Under the pieces are notes generated by a model, which saw only the letters and a program-made list of their open reading frames with translations, did not search any database and had not been told where the DNA came from. Below are positions 8,000 to 16,159 of a stretch of DNA of 64,000 nt, piece by piece. The DNA lies in the NCBI GenBank assembly GCA_902168105.1, contig CABHOY010000089.1:1-64000 (forward strand), read 5' to 3'. The stretch comes from an uncultured Flavihumibacter sp. Its GTDB lineage: Bacteria > Bacteroidota > Bacteroidia > Chitinophagales > Chitinophagaceae. The position numbers and the translations under genes were made by a program. Position 1 is the first letter of the stretch. The number at the start of each line of letters is the position of its first letter.

Positions 8000-8740
8000 T
8001 CAGTCAGAGACCGTTTCTCTAAAAAACTGCCAGAATTGCTCCAGGTCAGGGGTAGTTTTACCGGGAACAACCAGCGAGCATACATAAGCGCCTGCCTGGC
8101 AGGAGATCGCTTTGTACTGGATGAGGTGTTTGAACTGGCTGGTATAAAGTTCTCCTTCTTTTACAAGAGATTGTATTTCAAGTAATTTTAAATCCATGGT
8201 TAACCCGGTCCGGAGTACTTTGGACAGGGCCTCTTTCATTGTCCAGATCATGGTGCAGGCAATGGGCTGGGGTAAGGGGACGGCAAGTGCCAGCGCCAGC
8301 TCATTGGCGGTCAGTTGTTCCTTAATGGCCTCGGTATTCGCTTTATCTGTCCGTTCCACATCCACACCCAGCGGATGCACCTCGGGGTGGGAAAGGGCGA
8401 TACCTAAACCGTCGCAATGGGTAATGCTGACCTGGATATTACGTGTCATGCTGTACTTAACTACGGGAAATTGGAAGATACCGGCTTCAATAGCGATCTT
8501 TTGCAGGTCTTCGAAGGCCGAGAGTGCCCCGATCGCCTTTTTGGCCGAAATACGGCCTAAAAGATAGCTTTCCCGGCGTTTATCAAACTTCAGTGTATCA
8601 TAGTAGGACCGTTCTTCCGGATGCAACAGTGATAGTTGCTGTACAAGATGCCCGGGGGCGGCATGCAGAATACAGAATCCGGCATAATGTGTACTGTTTT
8701 CGCGTTGTAACGTGAATTTGCCTCTGTGGATCAACATCAT
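8000..8740 (-). CDS. Sfp-type 4'-phosphopantetheinyl transferase
   Basis: 246 aa from the ATG at 8740. It transfers phosphopantetheine from CoA to a Ser of acyl- or peptidyl-carrier proteins. Visible family motifs are QVSITHCDGLGIAL (CoA-binding region), LGVDVERTDK (Mg-binding Asp and Glu) and WTMKEALSKVLRTGL (W..KEA). An upstream TTG at 8788 extends the frame by 16 codons. A second ATG (8737) follows directly. TATCTTTG on the minus strand just upstream (8745-8752) fits a -7 element but would give almost no leader, so the exact start is uncertain. The gene is isolated from any obvious NRPS/PKS. The type III PKS cluster at 25-31 kb carries its own PPTase. Confidence 0.88.
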   Translation of the reverse strand: MMLIHRGKFTLQRENSTHYAGFCILHAAPGHLVQQLSLLHPEERSYYDTLKFDKRRESYLLGRISAKKAIGALSAFEDLQKIAIEAGIFQFPVVKYSMTRNIQVSITHCDGLGIALSHPEVHPLGVDVERTDKANTEAIKEQLTANELALALAVPLPQPIACTMIWTMKEALSKVLRTGLTMDLKLLEIQSLVKEGELYTSQFKHLIQYKAISCQAGAYVCSLVVPGKTTPDLEQFWQFFRETVSD

Positions 8741-8994
8741 GAAACAAAGATATTGACGTTCATCCGGTTTCTTTTGGCCTTTCGGCAAAATACCTTAAAT
8801 TTAGTTGTATAACGGTTTTAACCATTAGCCGTTTTGCTTTGTTCGGGTCTTATAATTGAATGCCTTGCATTCTTCTTTCTTTTCATCCCTGGAAATGATT
8901 ACCCCTTATACGAGAAACACCTGATTGCAGAGAAACGAACGGATAGCCACTATCCCTTTAATTATGATTGTCTGAATGCTTTAACTTTTTTACT

Positions 8995-9372
8995 ATGATT
9001 AAGTCCATACTTCTGATCGATGACGACGCCGATGAAATTGGTATTTTAAGTGAGGCAGTAGAGATGGCGGGTAGCGATAGTAAGTGTGATTGGGCGGAAG
9101 GAGCTGAAAAGGCCTATGGCGTATTAAGGGTTACAAGACCCGATCTTATTTTGCTGGATTATAATATGCCAGGTGCTGATGGCCTGGTATGCCTGGCAGA
9201 GATCAAAAAGAAAAAGGAGTTGCAGGACATCCCTGTAATTATGTACTCCACTTGTATCGATTATGACATGCGGCAGGAAGCAATGAATAAAGGGGCCTTC
9301 CGCTGTATACAAAAACCTGCTTCAGTATATGACTTAGTGAAAGAACTGAAACATCTCTTTGCTGAAGTATAA
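8995..9372 (+). CDS. Stand-alone response-regulator receiver protein
   Basis: 125 aa from the ATG at 8995 (an upstream TTG adds 9 unlikely residues). It is a CheY-like receiver with the acidic pair in LLIDDDADE, the phospho-Asp in LILLDYNMPG, Thr/Ser in IMYST and Lys in IQKPAS. There is no output domain, so it probably works as a phosphorelay intermediate or protein-interaction switch. No histidine kinase is adjacent. Confidence 0.9.
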   Translation: MIKSILLIDDDADEIGILSEAVEMAGSDSKCDWAEGAEKAYGVLRVTRPDLILLDYNMPGADGLVCLAEIKKKKELQDIPVIMYSTCIDYDMRQEAMNKGAFRCIQKPASVYDLVKELKHLFAEV

Positions 9373-9669
9373 AACGCTGTTATCGCCATAATGCCAACAA
9401 TCTGTTATCGTAACCCCGGAATGTGCTGTAATATAGGTCATCCCCATGACCATCAGACTGAACCTTACGGCAAGGATCACGTCAGCCCGTACCTGTGCAT
9501 AAACATCCCCGCTATTTATTACATAAAGGGTATTTCATCCACGGGTTTATACCGTGCCCGTACAATTCTGGCTAATTACTGTATGGAAGCGGACCGTTAT
9601 GTTATTGGTCAACTGAGTTACCTGCATGGCAGATTATTTGTGATATAATCTCTGTAAACAAGTAGCATT
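9373..9669. other. 297-bp gap with no supported gene
   Basis: One 85-codon frame (9391-9648) exists, but its composition (scattered Cys, His, Tyr, Pro, no recognisable fold) argues against a gene. No terminator or clear promoter motif was identified. Confidence 0.4.
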
Positions 9670-9768
9670 ATGTCAGTTCCAGCAACAGCGCTATTGTTTG
9701 TAGTGATTATTATTATCACTTATCTGCTCTTTCAGGCGTTAAGCAAAACGAAAGACCAGGGAAAATAA
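9670..9768 (+). CDS. 32-aa single-pass membrane peptide (hypothetical)
   Basis: ATG at 9670, TAA at 9766-9768. The product begins MSVPATALLFVVIIIITYLL, is almost wholly hydrophobic to residue 23, then ends in a short basic tail (ALSKTKDQGK). This is the shape of small inner-membrane accessory peptides. It lies 18 bp upstream of the acidic-protein gene on the same strand, so the two are probably cotranscribed. No family is recognised. Confidence 0.55.
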   Translation: MSVPATALLFVVIIIITYLLFQALSKTKDQGK

Positions 9769-9786
9769 AAACTAAAAATATTTCAT

Positions 9787-10371
9787 ATGGAAAAAGCATT
9801 CACACGTGTAAAAAGCAGTGCAGAAAATCTGGATATACAGGACAGTCCGCAAGATGAAATGAAAATGCGGCAGGAAGAAGTAGAAATGTCACTGCCTGAT
9901 GTATCTGATATTCCCGGACAGGAACATGTGATCGTGCCGCCACTCGGTGAACTGGCAGATACAACCATCTCTTCCGACGATGAAGAAGGAAAAGGAATAC
10001 TGGACGAAGAGGATGATGAAGATGACCTGGACGACATTGACGATGACGAGGATGATGATGACGAGGATGATGATGACGATGATTCGGACGTGACCGATGA
10101 GGAAATACAGGACCTTGAAACAAGTGCTAATGTAACACCCGGAGAAGAGGATGCAGACGCACTGAGAAGAGCATCATTGGATAATACCGACGAAGATGGC
10201 GACCCGCTTAATGAAGGTAGTTTCGGAGAAGAAACATCCGGTGCAGATCTCGATGTACCTGGTGCTGAACTGGACGACGAGAATGAAAATATTGGAGCGG
10301 AAGACGAGGAGAATAATACATATAGCAGGGGTGGTGTCGATAACGACAACATGACTGAAGGTACTCCCTGA
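9787..10371 (+). CDS. Very acidic, probably disordered protein
   Basis: 194 aa. Residues about 67-110 are almost pure Asp/Glu (runs such as DDDEDDDDDDSD), and the remainder is also Asp/Glu/Ser/Thr-rich with almost no aromatic residues. There is no signal peptide or membrane segment. It is probably an intrinsically disordered cytoplasmic polyanion. A role such as ion, water or nucleic-acid-protein buffering would be a guess. A second Asp/Glu-rich gene lies at 24354-24605. A hairpin terminator follows it. Confidence 0.75.
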   Translation: MEKAFTRVKSSAENLDIQDSPQDEMKMRQEEVEMSLPDVSDIPGQEHVIVPPLGELADTTISSDDEEGKGILDEEDDEDDLDDIDDDEDDDDEDDDDDDSDVTDEEIQDLETSANVTPGEEDADALRRASLDNTDEDGDPLNEGSFGEETSGADLDVPGAELDDENENIGAEDEENNTYSRGGVDNDNMTEGTP

Positions 10372-10396
10372 TAATCTCAATAATTTCAATGAATAA

Positions 10397-10432
10397 GAGA
10401 AAGCGTCTCATTATGTAATGGGGCGCTTTCTC
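10397..10432 (+). terminator. Hairpin terminator after the acidic-protein gene
   Basis: GAGAAAGCG and CGCTTTCTC are exact complements. The inner TCTCAT/ATGGGG extends the stem to 15 pairs with two G-T wobbles and a 6-nt loop. The hairpin begins 25 bp after the stop codon. Confidence 0.75.
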
Positions 10433-10451
10433 TATTTACTTTCAGAAAAAT

Positions 10452-10471
10452 TAAACTAAACTAAACTAAAC
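10452..10471. repeat. TAAAC x4 microsatellite
   Basis: Four exact tandem copies of the 5-mer TAAAC lie 82 bp upstream of the ABM gene. Copy number could vary by slippage and alter promoter spacing, but no promoter could be placed with confidence. Confidence 0.8.
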
Positions 10472-10553
10472 AGTATATTGCCGTTTTAGAGAATTACAAC
10501 TTTACCTGATGCTGGCTTGCTGGAAGAGCAGGACCTAATAAATTTATCAGACT

Positions 10554-10958
10554 ATGAAAAAATACAGAAAAGGAAACATCCTCCTGTTAATAATGTGGAT
10601 CTTCATATGTAGCCTGATGGTTTGTCCATCCGCTAACGCCCAAACAGATAGTAGAATGGTCCGGATCGCGAAAATACAAGTTGACCCAGCCCAACTGGAA
10701 GCATATAATGCGGCATTGAAGGAGCAAATGCAAACAGCCGTACGCTTGGAGACCGGTGTGTTGAGCTATGTTGCAGTCGCCGACAAGAAGGATCCATCAC
10801 ATATTACTATCCTGGAAATCTATGCAGACTCTGTCGCCTATCGTTATCACATAACTACACCACATTTCACAAAGTACAAGACGACCGTGCAAAACATGGT
10901 TCAAAAACTTGAACTCGTAGATGTGACTATGATAGGGAATGCCAAAAAACCTGACTAA
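10554..10958 (+). CDS. Exported antibiotic-biosynthesis-monooxygenase (ABM) domain protein
   Basis: 134 aa. A signal peptide spans 1-29 (MKKYRKGN.., hydrophobic core, SANAQ cleavage site). An ABM/YgiN-like ferredoxin-fold domain follows (about 35-120: VRIAKIQVDPAQLEAYNAAL, ETGVLSY, ITILEIYADSVAYRYHITTPHF). Such small dimeric domains act on quinols or polyketides without cofactors, or have non-catalytic roles. An exported copy suggests a periplasmic substrate. No redox partner is adjacent. Confidence 0.82.
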   Translation: MKKYRKGNILLLIMWIFICSLMVCPSANAQTDSRMVRIAKIQVDPAQLEAYNAALKEQMQTAVRLETGVLSYVAVADKKDPSHITILEIYADSVAYRYHITTPHFTKYKTTVQNMVQKLELVDVTMIGNAKKPD

Positions 10959-11003
10959 CAGCAAATGCAATAAGCTGCCTCAATTACTTTGATGTAATCT
11001 GAT

Positions 11004-11228
11004 TTATTTCTTCTTTTTATCCTGATAGGCACGGTCCCATTCGGCGAGCGCTTCTTCTATTGAATTACCGCAACTGAATACCCCGGTTTCTTTGTCAGTT
11101 CCCAAAATGACGCAGTAATTGTCCCCATCCCTGAATACCGTCGGACGGAAGTTTTTCACCGATTCCGGAATACCTTCTGCGGTATAATCGATGCGGACAG
11201 TTTCTTTTTCAATTGACATTCTTTCCAT
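11004..11228 (-). CDS. Small hypothetical protein, weakly HicB-like
   Basis: 74 aa. The core (PTVFRDGDNYCVILG..KETGVFSCGNSIEEALAEW) resembles the HicB-type partial RNase-H fold pattern, where a strand-rich half is followed by an S-x-E-E-A-L helix. No HicA toxin gene is next to it, so a toxin-antitoxin role is not supported. The tail is DKKKK. Met4 is an alternative start. It is 47 bp downstream of the CinA-like gene on the same strand. Confidence 0.6.
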   Translation of the reverse strand: MERMSIEKETVRIDYTAEGIPESVKNFRPTVFRDGDNYCVILGTDKETGVFSCGNSIEEALAEWDRAYQDKKKK

Positions 11229-11275
11229 AAGACACGTTTTTTAAAAAAGCCACAAAGATTATTCCACGTACTGCA

Positions 11276-11779
11276 TCAGATACCGATCTGCCGACAGGCC
11301 TCGTGGAACTTTCTTAATACCGTATTGGCAAAATGCAGCCTCACTGTTAATACATCATTATTGGGTGAAGTAATGCGTTCATGTTTTACGCACTTATTCC
11401 TGTAATAAATAGCATAATGGGCAAATAAGTCATGGATGTTCTGTTCCGGGACAGGAGAAGCATAGCCGGTAATTGAAATGCCCCAGTCTGCTGAAAAGAG
11501 CGCAACCACCTGCGCCGCCATCTGGTCCGCTACTTTCTCCGACACGCAGTTATGATTCCCGGCATGAATAGGATCTATGAGCAGGTGCCGTGACTTTTGC
11601 CCGATATTATACGCGGTAATACCTCCCTGGAAGATCTGTGTAGCACCTTCCGCGAGAGAGAACGCTACTTGTAGCTGACCGGCAGTTACACTTTCTGCCA
11701 CAGCCAGCGTTTCATATTTTTGCTTAAGGATGTCGGAAATACTGTTTATTGTATCGATATCATAACCGTAGTCAATCAT
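11276..11779 (-). CDS. CinA C-terminal domain protein (NMN amidase-like)
   Basis: 167 aa, the usual length of a stand-alone CinA_C domain, a family that deamidates nicotinamide mononucleotide. The region AVAESVTAGQLQVAFS corresponds to the canonical AESCTGG segment with the Ser kept. ISITGYASP corresponds to the usual TGIAGP, with Tyr and Ser changes. These deviations leave activity uncertain. It sits with the FAD/Rieske and alcohol dehydrogenase genes in a leftward stress-type block. Confidence 0.78.
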   Translation of the reverse strand: MIDYGYDIDTINSISDILKQKYETLAVAESVTAGQLQVAFSLAEGATQIFQGGITAYNIGQKSRHLLIDPIHAGNHNCVSEKVADQMAAQVVALFSADWGISITGYASPVPEQNIHDLFAHYAIYYRNKCVKHERITSPNNDVLTVRLHFANTVLRKFHEACRQIGI

Positions 11780-11873
11780 ATATCATTTCTTTTTCTTCAC
11801 TCTTCTCGTTGATCTCTTTTCAGATGATCTCATGAAATTTCTTTTCTCTAACTTAATGATCTCGAAAGCTCGC

Positions 11874-13394
11874 TTAACTCAATACCAGCCCTTCAAGATC
11901 ACTGTCTGCCGGACCTGTCATCACTTTGCCATCATAATTGTACCGGGCGCCGTGGCAGGGGCAATCCCATGATCTCTCCGCCTGGTTCCACTTAACATCA
12001 CATTTCATATGCGCACAATTTGGATTGAGTGCATACAGGCGGCCTTCCTCATTTTTGTACAGCGCAATTTTTCGGTCGTGGTACTCTACCAGCTTCCCCT
12101 CTCCGGGAGCCAGTTCAGCAAGCTGGGTGATTTCTTCACCTGAGAACAGTTTACCGAAAAACTCCTTGATAACATCTGTATTATGTGTGACGAAGTTGGT
12201 AAATCCGGCGATGGGTTTTATCCTGTTAGGATCAAATAGTTTTTCAAGCGCAGGTTTTTCCTGGAGGATGATCTGCTTAAGCAGCAAAGCCGCAACAGAA
12301 CTATAGGTCATACCATTACCGCCATAACCGGTAGCAACGAATATATGATCTTCTGCGCCGGGAAGATATCCGATATATGGCAAACCATCTGCAGGTTCAA
12401 AATATTGGGAAGACCATTTATAAGCAATTTCTTTCACTGGAAAGTACTTTCTGACATGGCTTTCCAATCTTTGTAAGCACTTTTCAGTATTCGCTTCCAT
12501 GCCTGTCTTATGGTCTTCACCGCCCACAATAAGATATTTTTCTCCTTTAACTACCTGGGTGCGGTAGTAATGGTAAGGATCATACATGTCATAACTCAAT
12601 TCTTCAGGGTAAGCATCATCTTGCAGTGTAACCGCCATAGCATAACTTCTGTAAGGAGCGCAACGTAAATGCAGGAGATTGATACCCGGAGGAATGTGTG
12701 TAGCATAAATGAGATCAACAGCGGAGAAGACACCGGCGTTTGTTTCAACCTTCAGTGTATTCTCCCTGCTTGTATTAATGACTTTACAGTTTTGCGCAAT
12801 GACGCCACCGGCAGCTTCAAAAGCCTTTGCAATACCATGTACATATTCCAATGGACTGAATTTCGCCTGTCCCTTGACACGCACGGCCTTTGTATAAGGA
12901 ACGGGAACAGGCGTTCCGTCTACATAGATGATATCCAGCCCCGCCTTTGCCGAAGTATCACGGATCTTCTCAAGTTCTTTTTCCTGTTCTTCATCCTGTG
13001 CAAAAAGATATGCATCTGCTTCCGTAAATCCACAGTCTATATCGAAACGTTGCACATTATCTTTTATCAGTCTGAGGGCGGCAGCAGCCGCCTCCGCTAC
13101 ATGTGCGGCATTTTCTTCTCCGAAGTTCTTTGCAATAACGTAATAAGGAACGTCCAGTAAAGTGTTCAGGTGTGCAGTCGTACCACCAGTTGTACCATAG
13201 CCGATCTCTGCGGCTTCAAGTACCAGGCATTGTTTACCTGCCTCCTGCAACAATAAGGCTGTGCTGATGCCCGTGATGCCACCCCCCACAATGATCACGT
13301 CGTAAACGATGTTTTTATCAGGCCGGTTCTCCACTATATAAGGAGCTGTATTCCCTTGCCATAAACTGGTGAGTGCGCCATCTCTCTGTATCAT
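11874..13394 (-). CDS. FAD-dependent oxidoreductase with C-terminal Rieske domain
   Basis: 506 aa. An N-terminal DAO-type Rossmann FAD site (DVIIVGGGITGISTALLLQE, about 32-50) and substrate domain run to about residue 395. A Rieske [2Fe-2S] domain follows, with ligands in the pattern C-x-H-x15-C-x2-H (CAHMKC and CPCHG). This DAO+Rieske fusion is a known cytoplasmic family, the reaction of which is not defined; an electron route from FAD to the cluster or to a partner is likely. The gene faces left with CinA and the zinc dehydrogenase. Confidence 0.9.
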   Translation of the reverse strand: MIQRDGALTSLWQGNTAPYIVENRPDKNIVYDVIIVGGGITGISTALLLQEAGKQCLVLEAAEIGYGTTGGTTAHLNTLLDVPYYVIAKNFGEENAAHVAEAAAAALRLIKDNVQRFDIDCGFTEADAYLFAQDEEQEKELEKIRDTSAKAGLDIIYVDGTPVPVPYTKAVRVKGQAKFSPLEYVHGIAKAFEAAGGVIAQNCKVINTSRENTLKVETNAGVFSAVDLIYATHIPPGINLLHLRCAPYRSYAMAVTLQDDAYPEELSYDMYDPYHYYRTQVVKGEKYLIVGGEDHKTGMEANTEKCLQRLESHVRKYFPVKEIAYKWSSQYFEPADGLPYIGYLPGAEDHIFVATGYGGNGMTYSSVAALLLKQIILQEKPALEKLFDPNRIKPIAGFTNFVTHNTDVIKEFFGKLFSGEEITQLAELAPGEGKLVEYHDRKIALYKNEEGRLYALNPNCAHMKCDVKWNQAERSWDCPCHGARYNYDGKVMTGPADSDLEGLVLS

Positions 13395-13509
13395 GTTATT
13401 GCAGTTTGGTTCGCTGTAAATGAATCAATTAGCATGCCTGTTGTCCGCTCGTCTTAAGAACAGCTGGTTGTAATTGATCTTAATGCGAACCTGCTACCCA
13501 AACCATTTG

Positions 13510-14673
13510 CTAAGACCAGGGCTGCAATATCACCTTCACACAATTATCCTCTTTCTTCTTAAAAATATCATACGCATTGCTTGCAGCTGAGAGCGGCAAT
13601 TTATGCGTGATAATATCATCTAAAGTGACCTTCCCGGAAGACACTAATGAGATCAGATGATCAATGTACTTCTGCACCGGCGCCTGACCGGTCTTAATAG
13701 TAATACCTTTATCGAAGATGCGTTGTACAGGAAAGTTATCATACGGACTGCCATAAACACCAACAATTGTTACAGTACCTCCCCGGCGAACAGCCTTAAA
13801 GCAATCTTCCATCACCTTCGGTGTACCCTTCTCGAAGTTAACAACCGCTTTCACTTTCTCAAAGAAACTCCTGTCTGCTTCCATGCCGACAGCATCAACA
13901 CAGATGTCAGCGCCACGGCCCTGTGTAAGATCGTAGATCGTTTGCACCGCATCTACTTCAGAAGAATTGATCGTCTCTACACGGTTAACATTTCTCGCCA
14001 TATCAAGGCGATAAGGCAATGGATCCACAGCGATTACGCGACCAGCGCCCTGCAGCCAGGCAGACTTCTGCGCCATCAGTCCCACAGGACCGGAACCGAA
14101 GATAACAACCGTTTCGCCACCTTTGGGCTGCGCCCAGTCAATGGAAGACCAACCCGTAGGGAAGATATCAGTAAGGAATAAGACCTGCTCGTCAGTCAGA
14201 TTATCAGGCACTACCCGTGGGCCGAAATTAGCAAACGGCACGCGCGCGTATTCAGCCTGACCACCGGCATAAGCGCCATACAGATCAGTGTATCCGAACA
14301 GACCACCACCTTTGCCGGAAGTCATGTCTCCCTGCGGACCATAGTTCTCCACATTGCTATTCTCGCAGTGAGTAGGCAATTCATGATCGCAGAAAAAACA
14401 GTGTCCACATGCAATAGGGAAAGGTACCACTACACGATCGCCTCTTTTGATCTTCGAAACACCCGGGCCTGTTTCTTCCACAATGCCCATGAACTCATGT
14501 CCCATTACCTGGTCTTTCAATTGAGGAAAGAAGCCATCATAAATATGAAGATCTGAGCCGCAAATAGCGGTGGACGTGACTTTTACGATGGCGTCTTCCG
14601 GGTGTTCAATACGGGGGTCCTGTACATTGTCAACACTAATGTCTCCGATTTTATGGAATACGGCTGCTTTCAT
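13510..14673 (-). CDS. Zinc-dependent alcohol/formaldehyde dehydrogenase-like MDR enzyme
   Basis: 387 aa from the ATG at 14673, where MKAAVFHKIGDI opens the MDR fold. A longer in-frame extension to 14769 has no family support. Catalytic zinc ligands lie in TAICGSDLH and MGHEFMG. The structural zinc has four Cys (CGHCFFCDHELPTHC). The NAD site is VVIFGSGPVGLMAQ. Sequence type and length fit glutathione-independent formaldehyde dehydrogenase-like enzymes; the true substrate is unknown. It faces away from the glycan operon across a 430-bp gap. Confidence 0.88.
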   Translation of the reverse strand: MKAAVFHKIGDISVDNVQDPRIEHPEDAIVKVTSTAICGSDLHIYDGFFPQLKDQVMGHEFMGIVEETGPGVSKIKRGDRVVVPFPIACGHCFFCDHELPTHCENSNVENYGPQGDMTSGKGGGLFGYTDLYGAYAGGQAEYARVPFANFGPRVVPDNLTDEQVLFLTDIFPTGWSSIDWAQPKGGETVVIFGSGPVGLMAQKSAWLQGAGRVIAVDPLPYRLDMARNVNRVETINSSEVDAVQTIYDLTQGRGADICVDAVGMEADRSFFEKVKAVVNFEKGTPKVMEDCFKAVRRGGTVTIVGVYGSPYDNFPVQRIFDKGITIKTGQAPVQKYIDHLISLVSSGKVTLDDIITHKLPLSAASNAYDIFKKKEDNCVKVILQPWS

Positions 14674-15103
14674 AAGATGAAAATTTACTGATAAGAAAAG
14701 TTGCAGATAAAATATATATGCGTGGAAAATCGTGCCATGGCCATTCTCAAACATGGGATATATATGCATTCTTTGAAACGTGAACAGGTTACCTTAAGTG
14801 TAGAACTCTTGGGGCAATTGGGGTACAGCGTTTGTTGCACCATGGTTATAACAGCAGTTTTTCTTTGCAACCCGGCAGCGTTCGCCGTGTAAGCGCTTCT
14901 GTGCGGCACTTACATTCAATCCTTAATAGTGGAAATAATCGTCTAAAATCAATTATTTCCGGCAGGCCATGTTTGGTTTGTTTATTGATCTTGCATTTGT
15001 ACCATCTTGGAGTTATTGAGAGAATGTCGACGAATAGCATAAGACACATTGTGGGGTCACTAAGAAAATCTGTTACCACTGTCAATCCTATTAATTATAT
15101 ATA
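14674..15103. other. 430-bp divergent intergenic region
   Basis: Upstream region shared by the leftward dehydrogenase and the rightward glycosyltransferase operon. Short frames here lack coding character. A 9-bp inverted repeat, GGAAATAAT / ATTATTTCC, lies at 14931-14960 with a 12-nt loop. It could be an operator or a structured leader for the glycan operon. No TAnnTTTG box could be placed convincingly on either strand. Confidence 0.45.
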
Positions 15104-16144
15104 ATGACGACTACGCAGCAAAAGCCACGGCTTAAGATATTTACCTGGCATATACATGGAAGCTACCTATATTACCTGTCGCAGGGCAATTATGACATCT
15201 ATATTCCTGTCAACGAGCAACGGACACCCGGATATTATGGTAAAGGAAAAACATTTCCATTCGGTAATAACGTGCATGAAATTCCTGTGAAGATGGTAAA
15301 GGATTTCGATTTCGATGTGATCGTTTATCAATCTACTAAAGATTACCTGGTGGATCAGTATGAAGTACTCTCACCCGCGCAACGCAGGCTGCCGAGAATT
15401 TATCTGGAGCATAACACGCCCGCAAAAAACCCTGTTACTACAAGACATGTTGTAAACGACCGCCGTATTTGCCTGGTACATGTAACCCATTATAACCGGC
15501 TGATGTGGGATAATAACCGCACACCTGCCACTGTTATCGAACATGGTGTGAATACGCCTGATATCCCTTACACGGGAGAATTAGCCAAAGGACTTGTTAC
15601 GATCAATCATTTGCCTCAACGCGGCAGAGGACTTGGCTGGGATATCTATCAGCAGGTGCGTAATATACTGCCTGTTGATCTCGTAGGCATGGGGAACGGA
15701 GAAGAAGGGCTGGGAGAAATATTACATCCGCAGTTACCTTCCTTCAGAAGCAGGTACAGGTTTTATTTCCATCCTGTAAGACATACCAGTCTTGCACTTG
15801 CCGTTTGTGAAGCGATGATGCAGGGCATGCCCGTTGTCGGACTGGCTACTACCGAACTGGTAACAGTCATTGAAAATGGTAAGAGCGGATTCATACACAC
15901 AGATGTCAATTATCTTATTAAAAAGATGAAGCTCCTGCTGAACGAGCCTGAACTGGCTGCACAAATGGGAGAGGCCGCGAGGGCCACAGCAATGAAAAGG
16001 TTTAATATAAACCGCTTTACGGCAGACTGGGAAAGACTTTTCCATACCGTATGCAACGGAAACATCAATGAGATAATTTATAATGACCAACTATTTGGAA
16101 AGCAGGCAATAGAGTCTGACAACACTATTGCCAGTGATATCTGA
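15104..16144 (+). CDS. Glycosyltransferase, GT4-like
   Basis: 346 aa, soluble. GT-B fold features: an N-terminal half starting RLKIFTWHIHGSYLYYL, an H-N region (IYLEHNTPAKNPVT), and a C-terminal half with ALAVCEAMMQGMPVVGLATTE, matching the E-x7-E sugar-nucleotide region of family 4 transferases. First gene of the rightward glycan operon, 15 bp before the next GT4 gene. Donor and acceptor are unknown. Confidence 0.85.
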   Translation: MTTTQQKPRLKIFTWHIHGSYLYYLSQGNYDIYIPVNEQRTPGYYGKGKTFPFGNNVHEIPVKMVKDFDFDVIVYQSTKDYLVDQYEVLSPAQRRLPRIYLEHNTPAKNPVTTRHVVNDRRICLVHVTHYNRLMWDNNRTPATVIEHGVNTPDIPYTGELAKGLVTINHLPQRGRGLGWDIYQQVRNILPVDLVGMGNGEEGLGEILHPQLPSFRSRYRFYFHPVRHTSLALAVCEAMMQGMPVVGLATTELVTVIENGKSGFIHTDVNYLIKKMKLLLNEPELAAQMGEAARATAMKRFNINRFTADWERLFHTVCNGNINEIIYNDQLFGKQAIESDNTIASDI

Positions 16145-16159
16145 TCTAAAAATAAGTAT

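Noticed and set aside
8000..8740. Sfp-type PPTase as part of a nearby NRPS/PKS cluster
   Set aside because: No carrier-domain gene lies within 15 kb, and the type III PKS operon has its own PPTase.
9391..9648. 85-codon rightward frame
   Set aside because: Composition is atypical (many Cys, His, Tyr, Pro), no fold or family is recognised and there is no supporting context.
9783..10352. 189-codon Ser-rich leftward frame
   Set aside because: It is the antisense shadow of the Asp/Glu-codon-rich acidic protein gene; GAC/GAT repeats read as Ser-rich on the other strand.
11004..11228. HicAB toxin-antitoxin system
   Set aside because: Only a weak HicB-like pattern is visible and no HicA-like gene is adjacent on either side.
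14832..15104. 90-codon frame upstream of the glycan operon
   Set aside because: No conserved features; it overlaps the likely promoter and leader region of the 15104 gene.
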